Notes: generated from the letters alone by a model not told the origin. A stretch of 64,000 nucleotides of DNA from CAVWXT01 sp963759115 (GCA_963759115.1 CAVWXT010000006.1:1364001-1428000); one strand, 5' to 3'. Shown: positions 43,136-54,086, counted from the stretch's first letter. Numbers and translations: made by a program.

Positions 43136-43627
43136 TCATCCTTCGGTCTTTCCGGAGCGAACGTTTCTCGGCTCTTTCAAAAACTCCGTCAGTCCGTTGT
43201 GCAACTTCACCTGCTTTTCCGCAGCTCTGCCAGAGGGGATCTCGCGGTAGATCTCTTGTATGTTGTCGGCACAATTCCGGATGCGCAAACATAGCTCTCG
43301 GGCTGTCAACTGGTCGTCTTGCCGGAGGCCAAGCCGTTTTAACCAGCGCTGGTCGATGAGGAGGTTGTACTCTCGTTTCGACTTCGGGGCCTGTGGTCGG
43401 AAGGAGGTGTCGATCGTGTCTTCACAGAGCCCTCCGACATTATGGCAGCAGGGAAGACAAATATCGTCAGCTCCCAACTCGATGCGGAAATCGACGTCGC
43501 GATTATCGAGGATCTTCATCGCGACGCTGTGCATCGCATGCCCGTGGGGATGTGGTCGGAACTCCGTAGATTCACCTCCAAACGCTGTGATGATGTCAAT
43601 GAAGTGATGAGGTTTGATCGCAATCAT
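43136..43627 (-). CDS. DUF1284-like metal-binding protein (163 aa)
   Basis: MIAIKPHHFIDIITAFGGES begins with the PHH motif of DUF1284 (I-PHH-I). A cysteine pair in DDICLPCCHNVGGLC suggests an iron-sulfur or zinc site. The C-terminus is helical (CLRIRNCADNIQEIYREIPS). The start at 43627 is chosen by homology; the frame stays open upstream into the racemase. It lies 20 bases after the racemase stop, so it is likely co-transcribed. Confidence 0.65.
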   Translation of the reverse strand: MIAIKPHHFIDIITAFGGESTEFRPHPHGHAMHSVAMKILDNRDVDFRIELGADDICLPCCHNVGGLCEDTIDTSFRPQAPKSKREYNLLIDQRWLKRLGLRQDDQLTARELCLRIRNCADNIQEIYREIPSGRAAEKQVKLHNGLTEFLKEPRNVRSGKTEG

Positions 43628-43647
43628 GTCGGGGAAGTCCGCTCTAC

Positions 43648-44553
43648 CTACCGCGCGCTGTGGCCAAACGCCTGAATCGCTTTCTCGGCCAGCACTTCGG
43701 TGGCGTTGACCACTGGCACTGCGGCGCGATCCGCGTTGAAAGCCAGGGGAATCTCGGTACATCCGAGCACGATCACTTCCGCCCCCTTTTCCTCCAGGTG
43801 CTTGCCGGCAGTAAACAGCAAATCCTCGCATTCCTTCTTCGGGCTTCCCCCCTTGATCCCGTAGACGGCTTTCATCACGCAAAGTCGTTGGATGGACTGA
43901 TCAGGATGGACCACCGAGAGTTCCTGAACTTGTAGTTCCTTCTCGTATAGTCCGCTTTGCAGAGTGCCGTCTGTCGCCAGCAAACCCACGGTCTTGCAGC
44001 GTGGATGACGTGAGACGACCGCGACGGCCGTCTCGCGGATCATGCGGATGATCGGGACTTTCACCACCCGCTGCATGTCGTCGCAGAAATAGTGTGCCGT
44101 GTTGCAGGGGATAACGATCAACGAAGCCCCCGACTTCTCCAGCCGCGTCACCCCTTCCACCAGATAGGGAATGATCGAGCGATCGCCGCTCTGAATGGCC
44201 GCCGTGCGGTCGGGCACCTGGGGAAAGCTGTAGATCAGCGTGGGGATGTGGTCCTGGTCCTTCTTGGCCGGAGTCCGCCGCACGATTTCGTAGTAAAGGT
44301 TGGCGGTGGCTTCGGGGCCCATCCCCCCGAAAATCCCCAGAATTCGTTGCGGCGCTATCTCCGGAGTAGGCTGGGCGCAATGTGCTGTCCGACAGACAGT
44401 TGCCAGAATGACGAGCAAACCTAGCGTCAACCCCAGCAATTCCGTCTTGCCGGGAAACGCCCTCCGACTACTGTATGGGAGTTTCAGAAGGTGGCAACAG
44501 CCTTTCAAAACGTGCGTCGGATATGCGTGTCCGGGCCGCCGCGCCAAGTTCAT
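43648..44553 (-). CDS. exported aspartate/glutamate racemase-family protein (301 aa)
   Basis: ATG at 44553 with GAGGAG upstream. A signal sequence lies at about residues 38-60 (LLGLTLGLLVILATVCRTAH). The racemase domain has ILGIFGGMGPEATANLY, the first catalytic cysteine in VIPCNTAHYFCDD and the second in VLGCTEIPLAFN. Both cysteines are present, predicting cofactor-independent amino-acid racemisation, here outside the cytoplasm, which is unusual for the family. Confidence 0.85.
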   Translation of the reverse strand: MNLARRPGHAYPTHVLKGCCHLLKLPYSSRRAFPGKTELLGLTLGLLVILATVCRTAHCAQPTPEIAPQRILGIFGGMGPEATANLYYEIVRRTPAKKDQDHIPTLIYSFPQVPDRTAAIQSGDRSIIPYLVEGVTRLEKSGASLIVIPCNTAHYFCDDMQRVVKVPIIRMIRETAVAVVSRHPRCKTVGLLATDGTLQSGLYEKELQVQELSVVHPDQSIQRLCVMKAVYGIKGGSPKKECEDLLFTAGKHLEEKGAEVIVLGCTEIPLAFNADRAAVPVVNATEVLAEKAIQAFGHSAR

Positions 44554-44628
44554 GGTTCGTTCTCCTCTGCTGGCCAAGGCCCTGATTCTATCAAAACCCG
44601 CTGCCCGACGGCGACCCCGCTGCTCGCG

Positions 44629-44841
44629 ATGCCCGTCGGCAACGCGCCCGCGCGGTTCCGCAGCAGCGCCGCGGCGACCGCCAACCGCTGGCGGGCAAAG
44701 CTCGTCGAGTTGTACGGAGAAGAGCAGGGCAAGAAGGTCCGCTATGCCGAGGCGTTTGAAATCTGCGAATATGGCCGGCGTCCCGGCTCCGAGGAACTGC
44801 GACGGCTCTTCCCGTTCTTTCCTAATGGTAGTGAACGGTAG
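44629..44841 (+). CDS. hypothetical protein, possibly 5'-truncated (70 aa)
   Basis: MPVGNAPARFRSSAAATANR is followed by a charged helix pair (LVELYGEEQGKKVRYAEAFE, ICEYGRRPGSEELRRLFPFF). Protein-like, with a conserved-looking C-terminal half, but without a clear ribosome binding site. It may be the tail of a larger gene. It overlaps the promoter region of the divergent racemase gene. Confidence 0.4.
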   Translation: MPVGNAPARFRSSAAATANRWRAKLVELYGEEQGKKVRYAEAFEICEYGRRPGSEELRRLFPFFPNGSER

Positions 44842-44946
44842 GTGGTGAGGCGTTGGGTCTGGAGGATACTCCGGCACATTTGATGCCTCCGTCTGTTTCG
44901 ATCTCTATCGCGGTTCGATGCAGACTGAGAATATGAAGAGAAGACG

Positions 44947-45942
44947 ATGCTACGACGTGATCTGCTGAAGTGTGGCCTGGCTGTTCCAATCGGTCTATTA
45001 GCAGTTCGTACGGGCAAGACCTCCGCCGACAACGCGGCCAAGGAACCGAAGCCCATTGTCAAACTGCAACCCCAGTCATTCTGGAGAAACGAGGTAGCAA
45101 TGACAAAGACGCAAATTACGGTACTCGTTGAGAACACGACGCGCCGACCGGGTCTGCTGGCAGAGCATGGTCTGGCCTACTGGATCGAACACAATGGCCG
45201 GCACGTGTTGTTTGATGCTGGACAAGGAGCCGTGTTGGTGAGCAACGTTCATAAGTTGGGGATTGTCCTGCGCGAAATCGATGCCTTGGTCCTGAGCCAC
45301 GGACACTGCGACCACACAGGCGGCGTCGCCGATGCCCTACCGACCGACCGGCCCGTGACAATTTACGCCCATCCGGCGGCGTTCGTGCGGAAGTTTGTAC
45401 GCAATAGCGACGGCTCGGGGCGGGAGATCGGCATACCCTACGTTTCCCGTGGGGCGATCCGTGCTGCGCGTAATCGGTCGGTCGCCACGGATCGGCCGAC
45501 CACCGTATTCGACGGGCTGATGGCGACCGGCCCCGTGCCCCGACGGACGGATTTCGAGGACACGGGGGGGCCGTTCTTCTTGGATGAAGCATGTACGCAG
45601 CCGGATCCGTTGGAGGACGATCAAGCGATATTTTTCGACACAGCCGACGGGGTCGTTGTGCTTCTGGGCTGTGCGCATTCGGGTGTTGTCAACACGCTGT
45701 ACTACATCCGCCGGTTGACCGACAACCGTCCCATCTGTGCCGTGATTGGCGGAATGCACCTGATCGACGCTTCTCCGCAGCGGATTGCGCGTACGATTGA
45801 GGAACTCCAGAAGATTGGTGTCCAGCGATTGGCACCCTTGCACTGTACGGGGGTGGCGGCGACGATGGCCCTGTGGAGTGCGTTTCGGGGACAATGTACG
45901 CCGTGCAGCGTGGGAACAAGATTCGAGTTCGAGCGAAAATAG
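44947..45942 (+). CDS. MBL-fold metallo-hydrolase with twin-arginine-like signal (331 aa)
   Basis: The N-terminus MLRRDLLKCGLAVPIGLLAV resembles a Tat signal. The mature part has LFDAGQGAVLVSNVHKLGI, then LSHGHCDHTGGVADAL (metal site), GCAHSGVVNTLYYI and GGMHLIDAS, typical of the MBL subfamily related to methanopterin and beta-RFAP synthases. It ends CTPCSVGTRFEFERK. The likely location is periplasmic; the substrate is unknown. An internal ATG at 45100 could give a cytoplasmic form. Confidence 0.87.
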   Translation: MLRRDLLKCGLAVPIGLLAVRTGKTSADNAAKEPKPIVKLQPQSFWRNEVAMTKTQITVLVENTTRRPGLLAEHGLAYWIEHNGRHVLFDAGQGAVLVSNVHKLGIVLREIDALVLSHGHCDHTGGVADALPTDRPVTIYAHPAAFVRKFVRNSDGSGREIGIPYVSRGAIRAARNRSVATDRPTTVFDGLMATGPVPRRTDFEDTGGPFFLDEACTQPDPLEDDQAIFFDTADGVVVLLGCAHSGVVNTLYYIRRLTDNRPICAVIGGMHLIDASPQRIARTIEELQKIGVQRLAPLHCTGVAATMALWSAFRGQCTPCSVGTRFEFERK

Positions 45943-46203
45943 GCGGGCTGCAATGAACGACATCAAGGAGCGGGACAGCGACCGCTCCCATCACCCGCTC
46001 TGCCCCACCATCAGATCGCGGACCTAATCCACGAAGGCATCTCTCCGCGCAAGCAGATGTGAGTGTCTTGGAAATCCTTGCTTTCCCGGGAAGCCTGATA
46101 TTCTCTCGCCACAGCGACTATTCTTGCTCCCTGCCGCTCCAAGACCGCCGTCTCGTCCTTCAAAGCCCTGGAGAGCCGCGAGGAATGAGGCTCTCGGAAC
46201 CGC

Positions 46204-46640
46204 CTACCCCTCGTCCCTTCCGTCCGCCCCCATCCACCCCGTGAACTTCGTCCTCGGCCACGGGGCATCCATCCAGGACGTGTCCGGTAGGGGAAGTTCG
46301 AGAGCAGCCTCCACCGTCAGCCACCCCTGGGATAGCCTCACAGACCGAACCTTCCCGCTGCGGGCGACCCAACGGAAGGCACCGCAGGCTTCGCATGCCG
46401 TCGCCAGTTCCATCGTCGTCCTCACGTCCTGGGCGACGTAGCGCAGGACCTCCTCCCGTTTCCCTTCCGCCCACAGCAGGGGAGCCTTCGCGCCGTTCAT
46501 GCCCTTGGTTTTCCCCGCAATGCCCATGCCCCGAGCGGCGGCATCGAGCCCGACGCCATGACCAAGCTCGCAGAAGACGTGGAACATCATGTCCACGTGG
46601 CTGGATACCCAGTCCCACTCCTTGCAAAATGACCGTTTGC
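46204..46640 (-). pseudogene. 5'-truncated DnaQ-like 3'-5' exonuclease fragment
   Basis: Reads SHVDMMFHVFCELGHGVGLD, GIAGKTKGMNGAKAPLLWAE, VLRYVAQDVRTTMELATACE and WMDAPWPRTKFTGWM, the C-terminal half of an RNase H-fold exonuclease. The catalytic N-terminal half is missing, and similarity begins exactly at the hairpin of 46617-46647. A shorter fragment of the same family lies at 58412-58636. The region 45943-46203 has no gene I can support. Confidence 0.6.
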
Positions 46641-46647
46641 AAGGAGT
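46617..46647. repeat. 31-nt perfect hairpin, copy 1
   Basis: ACTCCTTGCAAA and TTTGCAAGGAGT form a 12-bp perfect stem around the loop ATGACCG. It is identical to 54531-54561. On the minus strand it directly follows a TGA ending a conserved 27-codon tail (VDQLPRRVGQEDVILA and on), as a terminator would. Confidence 0.8.
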
Positions 46648-46923
46648 CACGTCATGCCGATCGACTTCGGAGCGAGGATGACGTCTTCCTGCCCGACGCG
46701 CCGTGGCAACTGGTCGACTTGACCAGTTCCGTCGCTCGCGACACCGCCCTTTCGGGCGGCAAGGCATGGCACCTCGCTCCCCAAGAGACGGGACGGCAGC
46801 TTACCGATGACCGCGTTCGCGGGAGCCGCCTTCTCGGGCATCAGCCCGTCGTCGCTCTTGACGACGACCGCCTTCAAGCCGAGGATGGCGTTCGGCGCGA
46901 GATCGCGACTGGACGAGGGTCTC

Positions 46924-47253
46924 ATGCGGACGGCGACGCGCTGGTATCATCTGGTCGCCTGGTTCTTCGGCGGGGCGTTCCTGGCAAACGCGATCCCACA
47001 CTTCGTGAACGGCATCTCCGGTAGCCCGTTCCAGAGCCCGTTCGCGTCGCCGCCCGGCGAGGGACTGTCGTCCGCGACGACCAACGTGCTGTGGGGGATG
47101 TTCAACCTGGCAGTCGCCTACGTGCTGGTCATTCTTGTTGGCCGGTTCAGGCTGCGCCGGACGAGCCACGCGGTCGCCTTCGGGCTCGGGGCGCTGCTCA
47201 TGGCGGTCATGCTGGCGCGGGCGTTTGGGAGGTTCCACGGGGGCAGTTTTTGA
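46924..47253 (+). CDS. small membrane protein (109 aa)
   Basis: ATG at 46924, GAGG upstream. Three membrane helices are seen: WYHLVAWFFGGAFLANAIPH, VLWGMFNLAVAYVLVILVG and AVAFGLGALLMAVMLARAF. The loop GISGSPFQSPFASPPGEGLS is distinctive. The family is conserved but uncharacterised to my knowledge. It abuts an IS66 remnant. Confidence 0.7.
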   Translation: MRTATRWYHLVAWFFGGAFLANAIPHFVNGISGSPFQSPFASPPGEGLSSATTNVLWGMFNLAVAYVLVILVGRFRLRRTSHAVAFGLGALLMAVMLARAFGRFHGGSF

Positions 47254-47459
47254 AGCGCCATCGGATCGAGCCGTGGTGTTACGTCCGCGCGATTCTCCTC
47301 CGCCTGCACGCGGATGACACGCGGCTGAATGAGATGTTGCCCGACCACTGGGCCGCGGCACATCCCGACGCTGTTCTCACCCGTCGGCTCGACGAGTCCC
47401 GAACCAAAGCCGCTCGCGTTCGAGCATGCCGTGCTCATCACCGCGCCCGCCGACGGTGA
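47252..47459 (+). pseudogene. IS66-family transposase C-terminal fragment
   Basis: LKRHRIEPWCYVRAILLRLH and DTRLNEMLPDHWAAAHPD match the C-terminal end of IS66 TnpC transposases. Everything upstream has been replaced by the membrane-protein gene. No IS ends were found. The region 47460-47950 beyond it has no supported gene. Confidence 0.65.
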
Positions 47460-47970
47460 CACCGGCTCCCGGTGCTTTGCGCCATCACGGATGGGACGGA
47501 TGCTTACCAAAACGCCACCCGATGAGACATAGGAGCAGCCGCCCAACATCGCTAGCGGCGCGCCGCCCTATGGTGCAGGGCGGGCGGGCGCAGTAGAATT
47601 GGTAGCGTGCGGCAGGGGTGGCTGTCCCTTCGCGTAGACAATGAATTGATCGGCCTCGTGAGGCACCGCCATCAGCGAGCACTCGACGAGGTGTTGTCCT
47701 TCGCCCGCTAGTGCCGACGGGCCACCGCCAAGAGCATACCTACGCAGGATAAGGAAAGGGCAAGGGGATGGTTGGGGCGGTAGTTGCACTGCCGCCCCAA
47801 CCGAGGCCGTTCGTACCATCACGCACTTCTTGGGGAATGGCACTACACTGTGAGACGCTCTGTAGTGGCAGCTTCTGGGAAGGCTGAAGCTGGAAGAAGC
47901 GTAGAGGCCCGCCGACTCAGCTTCCTACCGCTGGCCGGCCATCGGACAAGAATCATCAAGGAGAACCACC

Positions 47971-50900
47971 ATGAGACCGTGGCAATTGCGTTGTGTCCTT
48001 ATCTGTTCCTTGAGCATTGCGGCCGGTGGAATCGGCCTGCGAGCCGATGGCGAGCCGGTGCCCGTTTCGCTGGCTGCCGATGCGGCCACGGCAGGGCTCT
48101 GGCGGTTTCGCGAAGGCGAGGGCAACGTTTCCGCCTGCGAAGTGAAAGGGCCGGCGGCCACCCTGCACGGCGCCGTCTGGGTTCCTGGCCGCGACGGCTT
48201 CGCTTTGGCGACAGGCTCCGGCTATGTGTCGATCCCCGATGCGCCCCAGTTGCGGCCGAAGGACGCGCTCACCGTCGAAACCTGGGTCAAGCTCAACCGC
48301 TTGGGCGGTGATCTCGTCTGCAAGAACTCCTGCTACCAGCTCCGCCTCGATCCCACGCTAAAGGTGTCGCTGCACATCGACGGCAAGTGGCGGGTGTTCA
48401 CCGGCCACAAGCCCGCGACCACCGGCCGCTGGACGCACCTGGCGGTGACCTACGATTCGGCCACCAAGACCGCGGCGATCTACATCGACGGCGCGCTCGA
48501 CGTGAAACACGAGATCAAGGACCTGACCACCGGCAAGTTGAACCAGTCGACGGCCGAGCTCCGGCTCGGGGCCAACGACTGGAGCCCGCTGAGCAGTGCC
48601 GTGGACGGCAAGATCGCTTCGGTGCGGGTGTCGAATGTCGCGCGGACGTTCGAGCCTTCGGCGGCCGCAACCCATGAAACACCCAAGGGCAATCTGGTCC
48701 CCAACGGCGACTTCGAACTGGGACTGTTGGGTTGGCGGCTCAATGGTGAAGGGGACGCCAATCTGGTCTGGGACACCACGACGAAGGAAGCCGTCAGTGG
48801 GTTGCGATGTCTCTGTAACATTCCGGATAGTAAGCACAGTATCGGCCTGATGTCGCAGACGATGCCGGCCATCGCCGGCGCACACTACACGTTCAGCGCA
48901 CGGATGAAGTCGGACTCCAAGCAGTCGCCGCGCATTGAGATTCAAGGATTCGGCGTCAACGGGGGAGGGGTGCCAGTGCCCTCGTTCCCCATCTATCCCA
49001 CGCTCGGCACGGAGTGGAAGGAAGTCTCGCAATCGTTCACGCTGCCGGCCGATTTCGAGGCCCCCTCGCTGGCCATTCATTTTGCACATCCGGGCAAGGG
49101 ACAAATTTGGATAGATGACGTGCGGTTCGTGCTCGGCGACGGAAAGGAGCCGCCGCTTCTTCAGGACAAGATCACCGTCGGTCCGAAGACGGCGCCGGTC
49201 GGCAACCTCTATTTCGCCGACAAGCCGACTCCACTTACGCTCACTGTGGCGAATACCGACAGTTGCCCGCACAAGGTGGCGGTGCGGGCGCAGGCCGTCG
49301 ATTGGCAGTACGTGCAGTCCTTGCCAGTCGAGGTGGGTACGGTTGAGGTGCCGGCCAACGGAGTCAAGGAACTCACGTATCAGCTCGATACGGCCCGGCG
49401 GGGAACCTTCCGGCTCAAGTTCGACCTGACCGCCGAAGAAAAAAGCTGGCGTCAACGGGCCGACTTCAAGTACGCCGTGGTCGTGCCGCTTCAGGGCGTT
49501 GGCGATGCCGAAAACTCGATCTTTGGCATGAACACGCACATGGATCGCGAGCCCACGCCCCACTTGCAGCGCAACATGGAAGTTCTCTCGCAGTGCGGCG
49601 TGAAATGGATTCGCGCCTGGTGGGGCTGGGGCATGTGCGAGAAGACGCAAGGGAAGTTCGAGTTCGACGAGTACGAACGGCAGTTCGCCGCCGTCAGCGG
49701 CGCGCGAAGATGCGCGTGATGCCCGTGCTCTTGCGATACTATCAGAACTTGGAGCAAGCCTGGGCCGGCTCGTTGGCCACGGTGCAGCAGCCGCCCGCCC
49801 CCGAGATGATGGACGAGTGGGGGAAGTTCGCCGGCGAGGTGGCCAAGCATTTTGCGGGCCGAGTCGGCGTCTACGAAATATGGAATGAGCCGCCCACGGA
49901 CAACAAGGGGGCCATCCCGCCCAAGATCTACGCCCAGATCGTCAAGGAGGCCGTGCCGGCCATCCGCCAAGCCGATCCCAAGGCGACGATCGTCGGCTTC
50001 GCCGGCGTCGATCTCAACTATATGAAAGAAACCCTCAAGCTGGGCGTTGGCCCGCTGATGGACATCGTCAGCGAGCATTCCTACGGCCAGGTGAATGCGC
50101 CGGAAGTGGGCTTGGAGAAGCAAATGAAAGCGGTACATGAGGTGCTGCGGGCGGCGAACGCCGATAAAGCGATCTGGCACACCGAGCAAGGCATTATGGC
50201 CGACGACGACGGCTATCGGAGGGGCCTGATGTCGGAGCCCCAGACGGCCGTCGCTCTATACGCGGAATCTTGTGATGTGCAGCTCCCTGGACGTGGGCAA
50301 ATACTTCTGGTTCTCCGCCCAATGCACTCCGACCTACGGAGCGGCCGTGTTCTACGAGAATTACATTCCCCGCGCGCGGCTCGTGGCGCTCAACGCCTGC
50401 GCGTCGTTTATCGAAGGGCACAAGTACCGCAAGTCGTTCCGCCCGGACAAGAGCACTTACGCCTATCTCTTCGACGGGCCGACCGCGGTGGGCGTGGTTT
50501 GGAACATCAGCGCCCCCGTGCGTCTGAGTTTGCCGCTGTCCTCGGAGAAATTGCGGGCCTTCGATACGATGGGGAACGCCCTGCCGCTTGCGGCCCAAAA
50601 GGACCAAACGACGGTCGAGTGTCCGGTGGACTGCCCTATCTTTCTGCGATGCGAAAGCGGCGACTACGCCCTTCTGGAAAAAGCGTTGGCCGACGCACGT
50701 GTGGAATACGTCGCCCCGCTCGCCGTCAAAGCCAATGCCACCGTCGGCCGCATCGAGGTAACGATGACCAATTCGTCAACCGCCGCGGCGGACGGTGTGG
50801 TTGACCTGGTTTCCGCTGAGGAGAAGCCGCCCGCGGGCTGGCCGGTCGCGCAGCACTTCCACTCGCTCGCGCCCGGCGAGACCAAGACCTTCACCTTCAG

Positions 50901-50985
50901 GCTGCCCGAGAAGAGCGCCGCCCGCGAAGTGCGGGTGCGCGTAGGCGACCGGCAGATGCAAAAACTGAAAGTTACTGCAGAATAG
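47971..50985 (+). pseudogene. secreted LamG plus glycoside-hydrolase protein with two frameshifts
   Basis: GGAGAACC precedes the ATG; the signal peptide is LRCVLICSLSIAAGGIGLRA. A LamG/concanavalin domain (TAGLWRFREGEGNVSA to IASVRVSNVARTFE), a carbohydrate-binding jelly roll (NLVPNGDFELGLLGWRLNGE) and a TIM-barrel glycosidase follow. The barrel has VYEIWNEPP, with the acid/base Glu, and AIWHTEQGI with a likely nucleophile Glu, as in GH39/GH5-type enzymes. The frame shifts near 49705 and returns near 50260, with total length an exact multiple of three. The C-terminus is a beta-sandwich. It is probably an extracellular glycosidase; the lesions may be sequencing errors. Confidence 0.78.
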
Positions 50986-51073
50986 CGAGCCTGTCCCCTT
51001 GACTTCCTCCGTTGCGGAAGATCATGCATTTGCTCGCTGTTATTGCTCTAACCTCTATGGGAAAGGAGGCGGG

Positions 51074-51217
51074 GTGACGATCATCTTTCCCTACGATTAC
51101 GTGAGGATGCTGAATGAGCCGGCCTTCGTACCTGACGAAGGGCCGGGCGGCGGTGATGCAAGTCCAATCGCGCCAGCGGCGGTGAAAGACCGTCAGCCTG
51201 TCCCAGCCGCGCCTTGA
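51074..51217 (+). CDS. possible small protein (47 aa)
   Basis: A GTG start with an excellent AAAGGAGG 5 bases upstream. Reads MTIIFPYDYVRMLNEPAFVP and is Pro/Gly/Ala-rich afterwards. No homology was recognised. The ribosome binding site is the only strong argument. Confidence 0.3.
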   Translation: MTIIFPYDYVRMLNEPAFVPDEGPGGGDASPIAPAAVKDRQPVPAAP

Positions 51218-51289
51218 CATCAGCAGTCCGCCGAGGCGGGGTTGTGATGAAGCAACTACGACCCCCGGGGCGAAGGGGTGCCCCACGGC

Positions 51290-52686
51290 TCACGGCTTCC
51301 CGGCAGGGGCCTTCGCCGGAGAGCCGCTCGTATCGGCGCCGCCAGAGTCGGCGACCGACTTCATCAGCGCCTCCCAGCCCTCTTGCAGTGGGTGGGGATA
51401 GACATAGGGCTTGTAGTAGCCTTCCGGCGGCTTCTGGTTGAAGAATTCCCGCCCTTCCTTGATCGTCGCCGCCTCGTTCGCCTCTGCACGCGGGTCTAAC
51501 ACCATGAGCAGCTTCGCGCCGTTGAAGGTGTTGTTCCACGCGTAGCAGGGCGACGGACTGAACTTGCCGTCGACGTTCGTCGCCCAACCGACCTGGCCGA
51601 AGCAAGGATAGCCGGCGCCGAGCTCGCCGGCAGGAATCTGGTTGCCGTCGGTGGGAATCCTGCCGTCGGCCTTGGGGAAGCCGGGCAGGTCGCGCCATGC
51701 CCGCTCGTTCCTCAGCGTGATGGCGCGATTGATGTAAGTCGTGCCCGTCACCGTGTTGTTGAAGACGATGGCGACCCCCGCGCCAATGAAAATGATCCCT
51801 TGCGGCCGGTCTTGCTTCAGGCCGACTGCCGAGAACGTATTGTCGTAGATCTCGACACTCTGGCTTCCGTAAAGCCCCGGGGGAGACCCGGCCTGTATAT
51901 CTCCAGTTGCGTATTGATGAGCTTGTTGTGCCGAATCACGGTCCGCGCACCGTTGTAAGGCACGAACCAGGGGTTGTTGCCGGTCGGGTTCACGACCTCC
52001 GGACTGAAATGGGCCTCGTTATCCTCGAAGTAGACCGCCTCGGCGGTGCCCAGGCTGAGCGGCTTGCGGTAGTTGGCGATGCCGGGCCCCTCATAAAAGA
52101 CGGTTTGGGCATTGCCGCCGTGATACTCCATCGCATGAAACAAACACTGGTCGAACAGCCCGCAGGTGTCTCCGACGATCTGAATCATCCGCTCGGCATT
52201 CTTGAACTTGCAATGATCGATGCGGAAATTCTTGCAGGTGCCCTCGATGAACATCAGCCCGCCCCAATATCCGGCGTTACGGTAGCCCGGGCCGTCGAAG
52301 CTGCGGTAGCCCGTGCCGTCGAAGGTAATGCCCGTGACTCGGAACGGCTTTCCTTCCACTCCCGCCAACCAGAAGGGCACGGTGCCGTTCCCTTGGCTCG
52401 TCCGACCGTCAAGAATGACCGTCCGGTCCATTCCCGCCCCCTGGATCGTGATGGCCTTCATCTTGGCCCCATGGCCGGTGTTCCATCCCTTCGTCCACAC
52501 GGCCGTCCCGGCGGGGAGTTGCACGGTATCGCCGTCCTTGGCCGCGTCGATCGCCTTCCAGACGGCTTCCGGTGTCAAGGCGGCGGCCGTGCGGGTCTCG
52601 GCAAGAGCCCCTGCGGGCGATAAACCGGCGGCGACAAGGCAAGACGCCGCCAACAACGACCGCAATCGTGCAAATGTGATTCTCAT
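51290..52686 (-). pseudogene. secreted right-handed beta-helix protein, frameshifted
   Basis: ATG at 52686 with GAGGAGCC upstream; signal peptide LRSLLAASCLVAAGLSPAGA. TRTAAALTPEAVWKAIDAAK, DGDTVQLPAGTAVWTKGWN and NFRIDHCKFKNAERMI define a pectate-lyase-like beta-helix closely related to the next gene. One base is missing near 51890 (between GGG and TCTCCCCC); beyond it the frame resumes as VEIYDN and ends PHPLQEGWEALMKSVA. Total 1397 bases, one short of a multiple of three. Confidence 0.78.
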
Positions 52687-52724
52687 GGCTAGGGCTCCTC
52701 ATGTTATTCGGGGTGGAAACGACT

Positions 52725-54086
52725 TCACGGCTTTCTCGCAGGTGACATCGTCGCCGAACCGTCGGAGCCGACGGCGACCGACTTCATCAGTGCTTCACAG
52801 CCCTCTTGGAGCGGATGGGGATAGACGTACGGCTTATAGGATCCCGCCGGCGGCTCCCTGTTGAAGAAATCCCGCCCTTCCTTGATTTGGGCGGCCTCGT
52901 TCGGATCCCTGCCGCTGACCGCCATAAGCAGCTCCTTGCCGTCAATGGTATTGTTCCAGCAGTAGGCGGGCGTCGACTCGAAGACGCCGGTGCCCTTGAG
53001 GTTGGTTGCCCGGCCCACCTGGCCCATGCAGGGATAGCCCGCCCCCACTTGCCCGGCGGGAATCTGGTTGCCGTCGAAGGGACTGGTCCCGTCCGCCTTG
53101 CCGAAAGGCTCCGTCATTACGCCGTGTGCCCTATGGTTCGCCAGCAAGATGATGCGCCAGTTGCGGGGGCCGGTGACCGTGTTGTTGAACACCATGCCCG
53201 TCCCCGCGCCGATGAAGACGGAGCACTGCGGCCTCCCCTCGCCCTCCGTAGAGAACTCATTGTCGTAGATCTCGCACTGCTGGCAGCCGTACAGCTTGTT
53301 CATGCCGGGCGAGTAGATCTCGATTTGTGAATTGACGAGCTTGTTGCGGCGGATGACGACGCGGGCGCCGTTGTTGGGCGCGATCCAGGGATTGTTGCCC
53401 GTCCTCGTGCCGCCCGTGCCGGCGAAGGCGCCGATATGGACCTCGTTGTCTTCGAGGTACAACGCCTGGCTGGTGCCGAAGCTAAGCGGCTTGCGATAGT
53501 TCGCCGCGCCGGGACCGGCATAGCCGATCGGCTGCACGTTGCCGCCGTGCGACTGCTGCCCGTCAAAATAGCAGTGGTCGATCAGTCCGTAGGTGTCGCC
53601 TTCCCCCAAGCCGCCGATATGGATCATCCCGTCGGAATTCTTGAACTTACAGTGATCGATGCGGAAGTTCTTGCAGTTTCCCCTGATGTCCAAGAGCGGG
53701 TAGCCGGTCCGGGAGTTGGGGTAATCCGATCCGTCGAAGGTGATCCCCGTGATGCGGAACGGCTTCCCCTCCACCCCCATGAGCGCGAACGTCGCGTCGG
53801 GGGCCTCGCTCCGATCATCGCCGATGATCGTCTGGTCGATGCCCGCGCCCTGGACGATGATGGCCTTCATCTTGACCGAACGACCGGAGTTCAAGCCCTT
53901 CGTCCAGACGATCCTGCCGGCGGGCAGTTGCACGGTGTCGCCGTCCTGGGCCGCGTCGATCGCTGCCCGGACGGCCTCCAGCGTCAAGGCGGCGGCCGTT
54001 CGGGTCTCGGCGCAAGCTCGCTCGGGTGATAAAGCGGCGACGACAACAAGGGACAAGGCGAGAAAAGCAAGCTTCGTGCGGGACAT
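52725..54086 (-). CDS. secreted right-handed beta-helix protein (453 aa)
   Basis: ATG at 54086 with GGAG upstream; signal peptide MSRTKLAFLALSLVVVAALS. It is a tandem paralogue of the gene at 51290-52686. Shared segments are DGDTVQLPAGRIVWTKGLNS, NCKNFRIDHCKFKN, VIRRNKLVNSQIEIYSPGMN and the terminal YKPYVYPHPLQEG. It is a probable extracellular polysaccharide lyase or hydrolase or binding protein, intact in this copy. It begins 38 bases upstream of the paralogue in the same direction. Confidence 0.83.
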   Translation of the reverse strand: MSRTKLAFLALSLVVVAALSPERACAETRTAAALTLEAVRAAIDAAQDGDTVQLPAGRIVWTKGLNSGRSVKMKAIIVQGAGIDQTIIGDDRSEAPDATFALMGVEGKPFRITGITFDGSDYPNSRTGYPLLDIRGNCKNFRIDHCKFKNSDGMIHIGGLGEGDTYGLIDHCYFDGQQSHGGNVQPIGYAGPGAANYRKPLSFGTSQALYLEDNEVHIGAFAGTGGTRTGNNPWIAPNNGARVVIRRNKLVNSQIEIYSPGMNKLYGCQQCEIYDNEFSTEGEGRPQCSVFIGAGTGMVFNNTVTGPRNWRIILLANHRAHGVMTEPFGKADGTSPFDGNQIPAGQVGAGYPCMGQVGRATNLKGTGVFESTPAYCWNNTIDGKELLMAVSGRDPNEAAQIKEGRDFFNREPPAGSYKPYVYPHPLQEGCEALMKSVAVGSDGSATMSPARKP

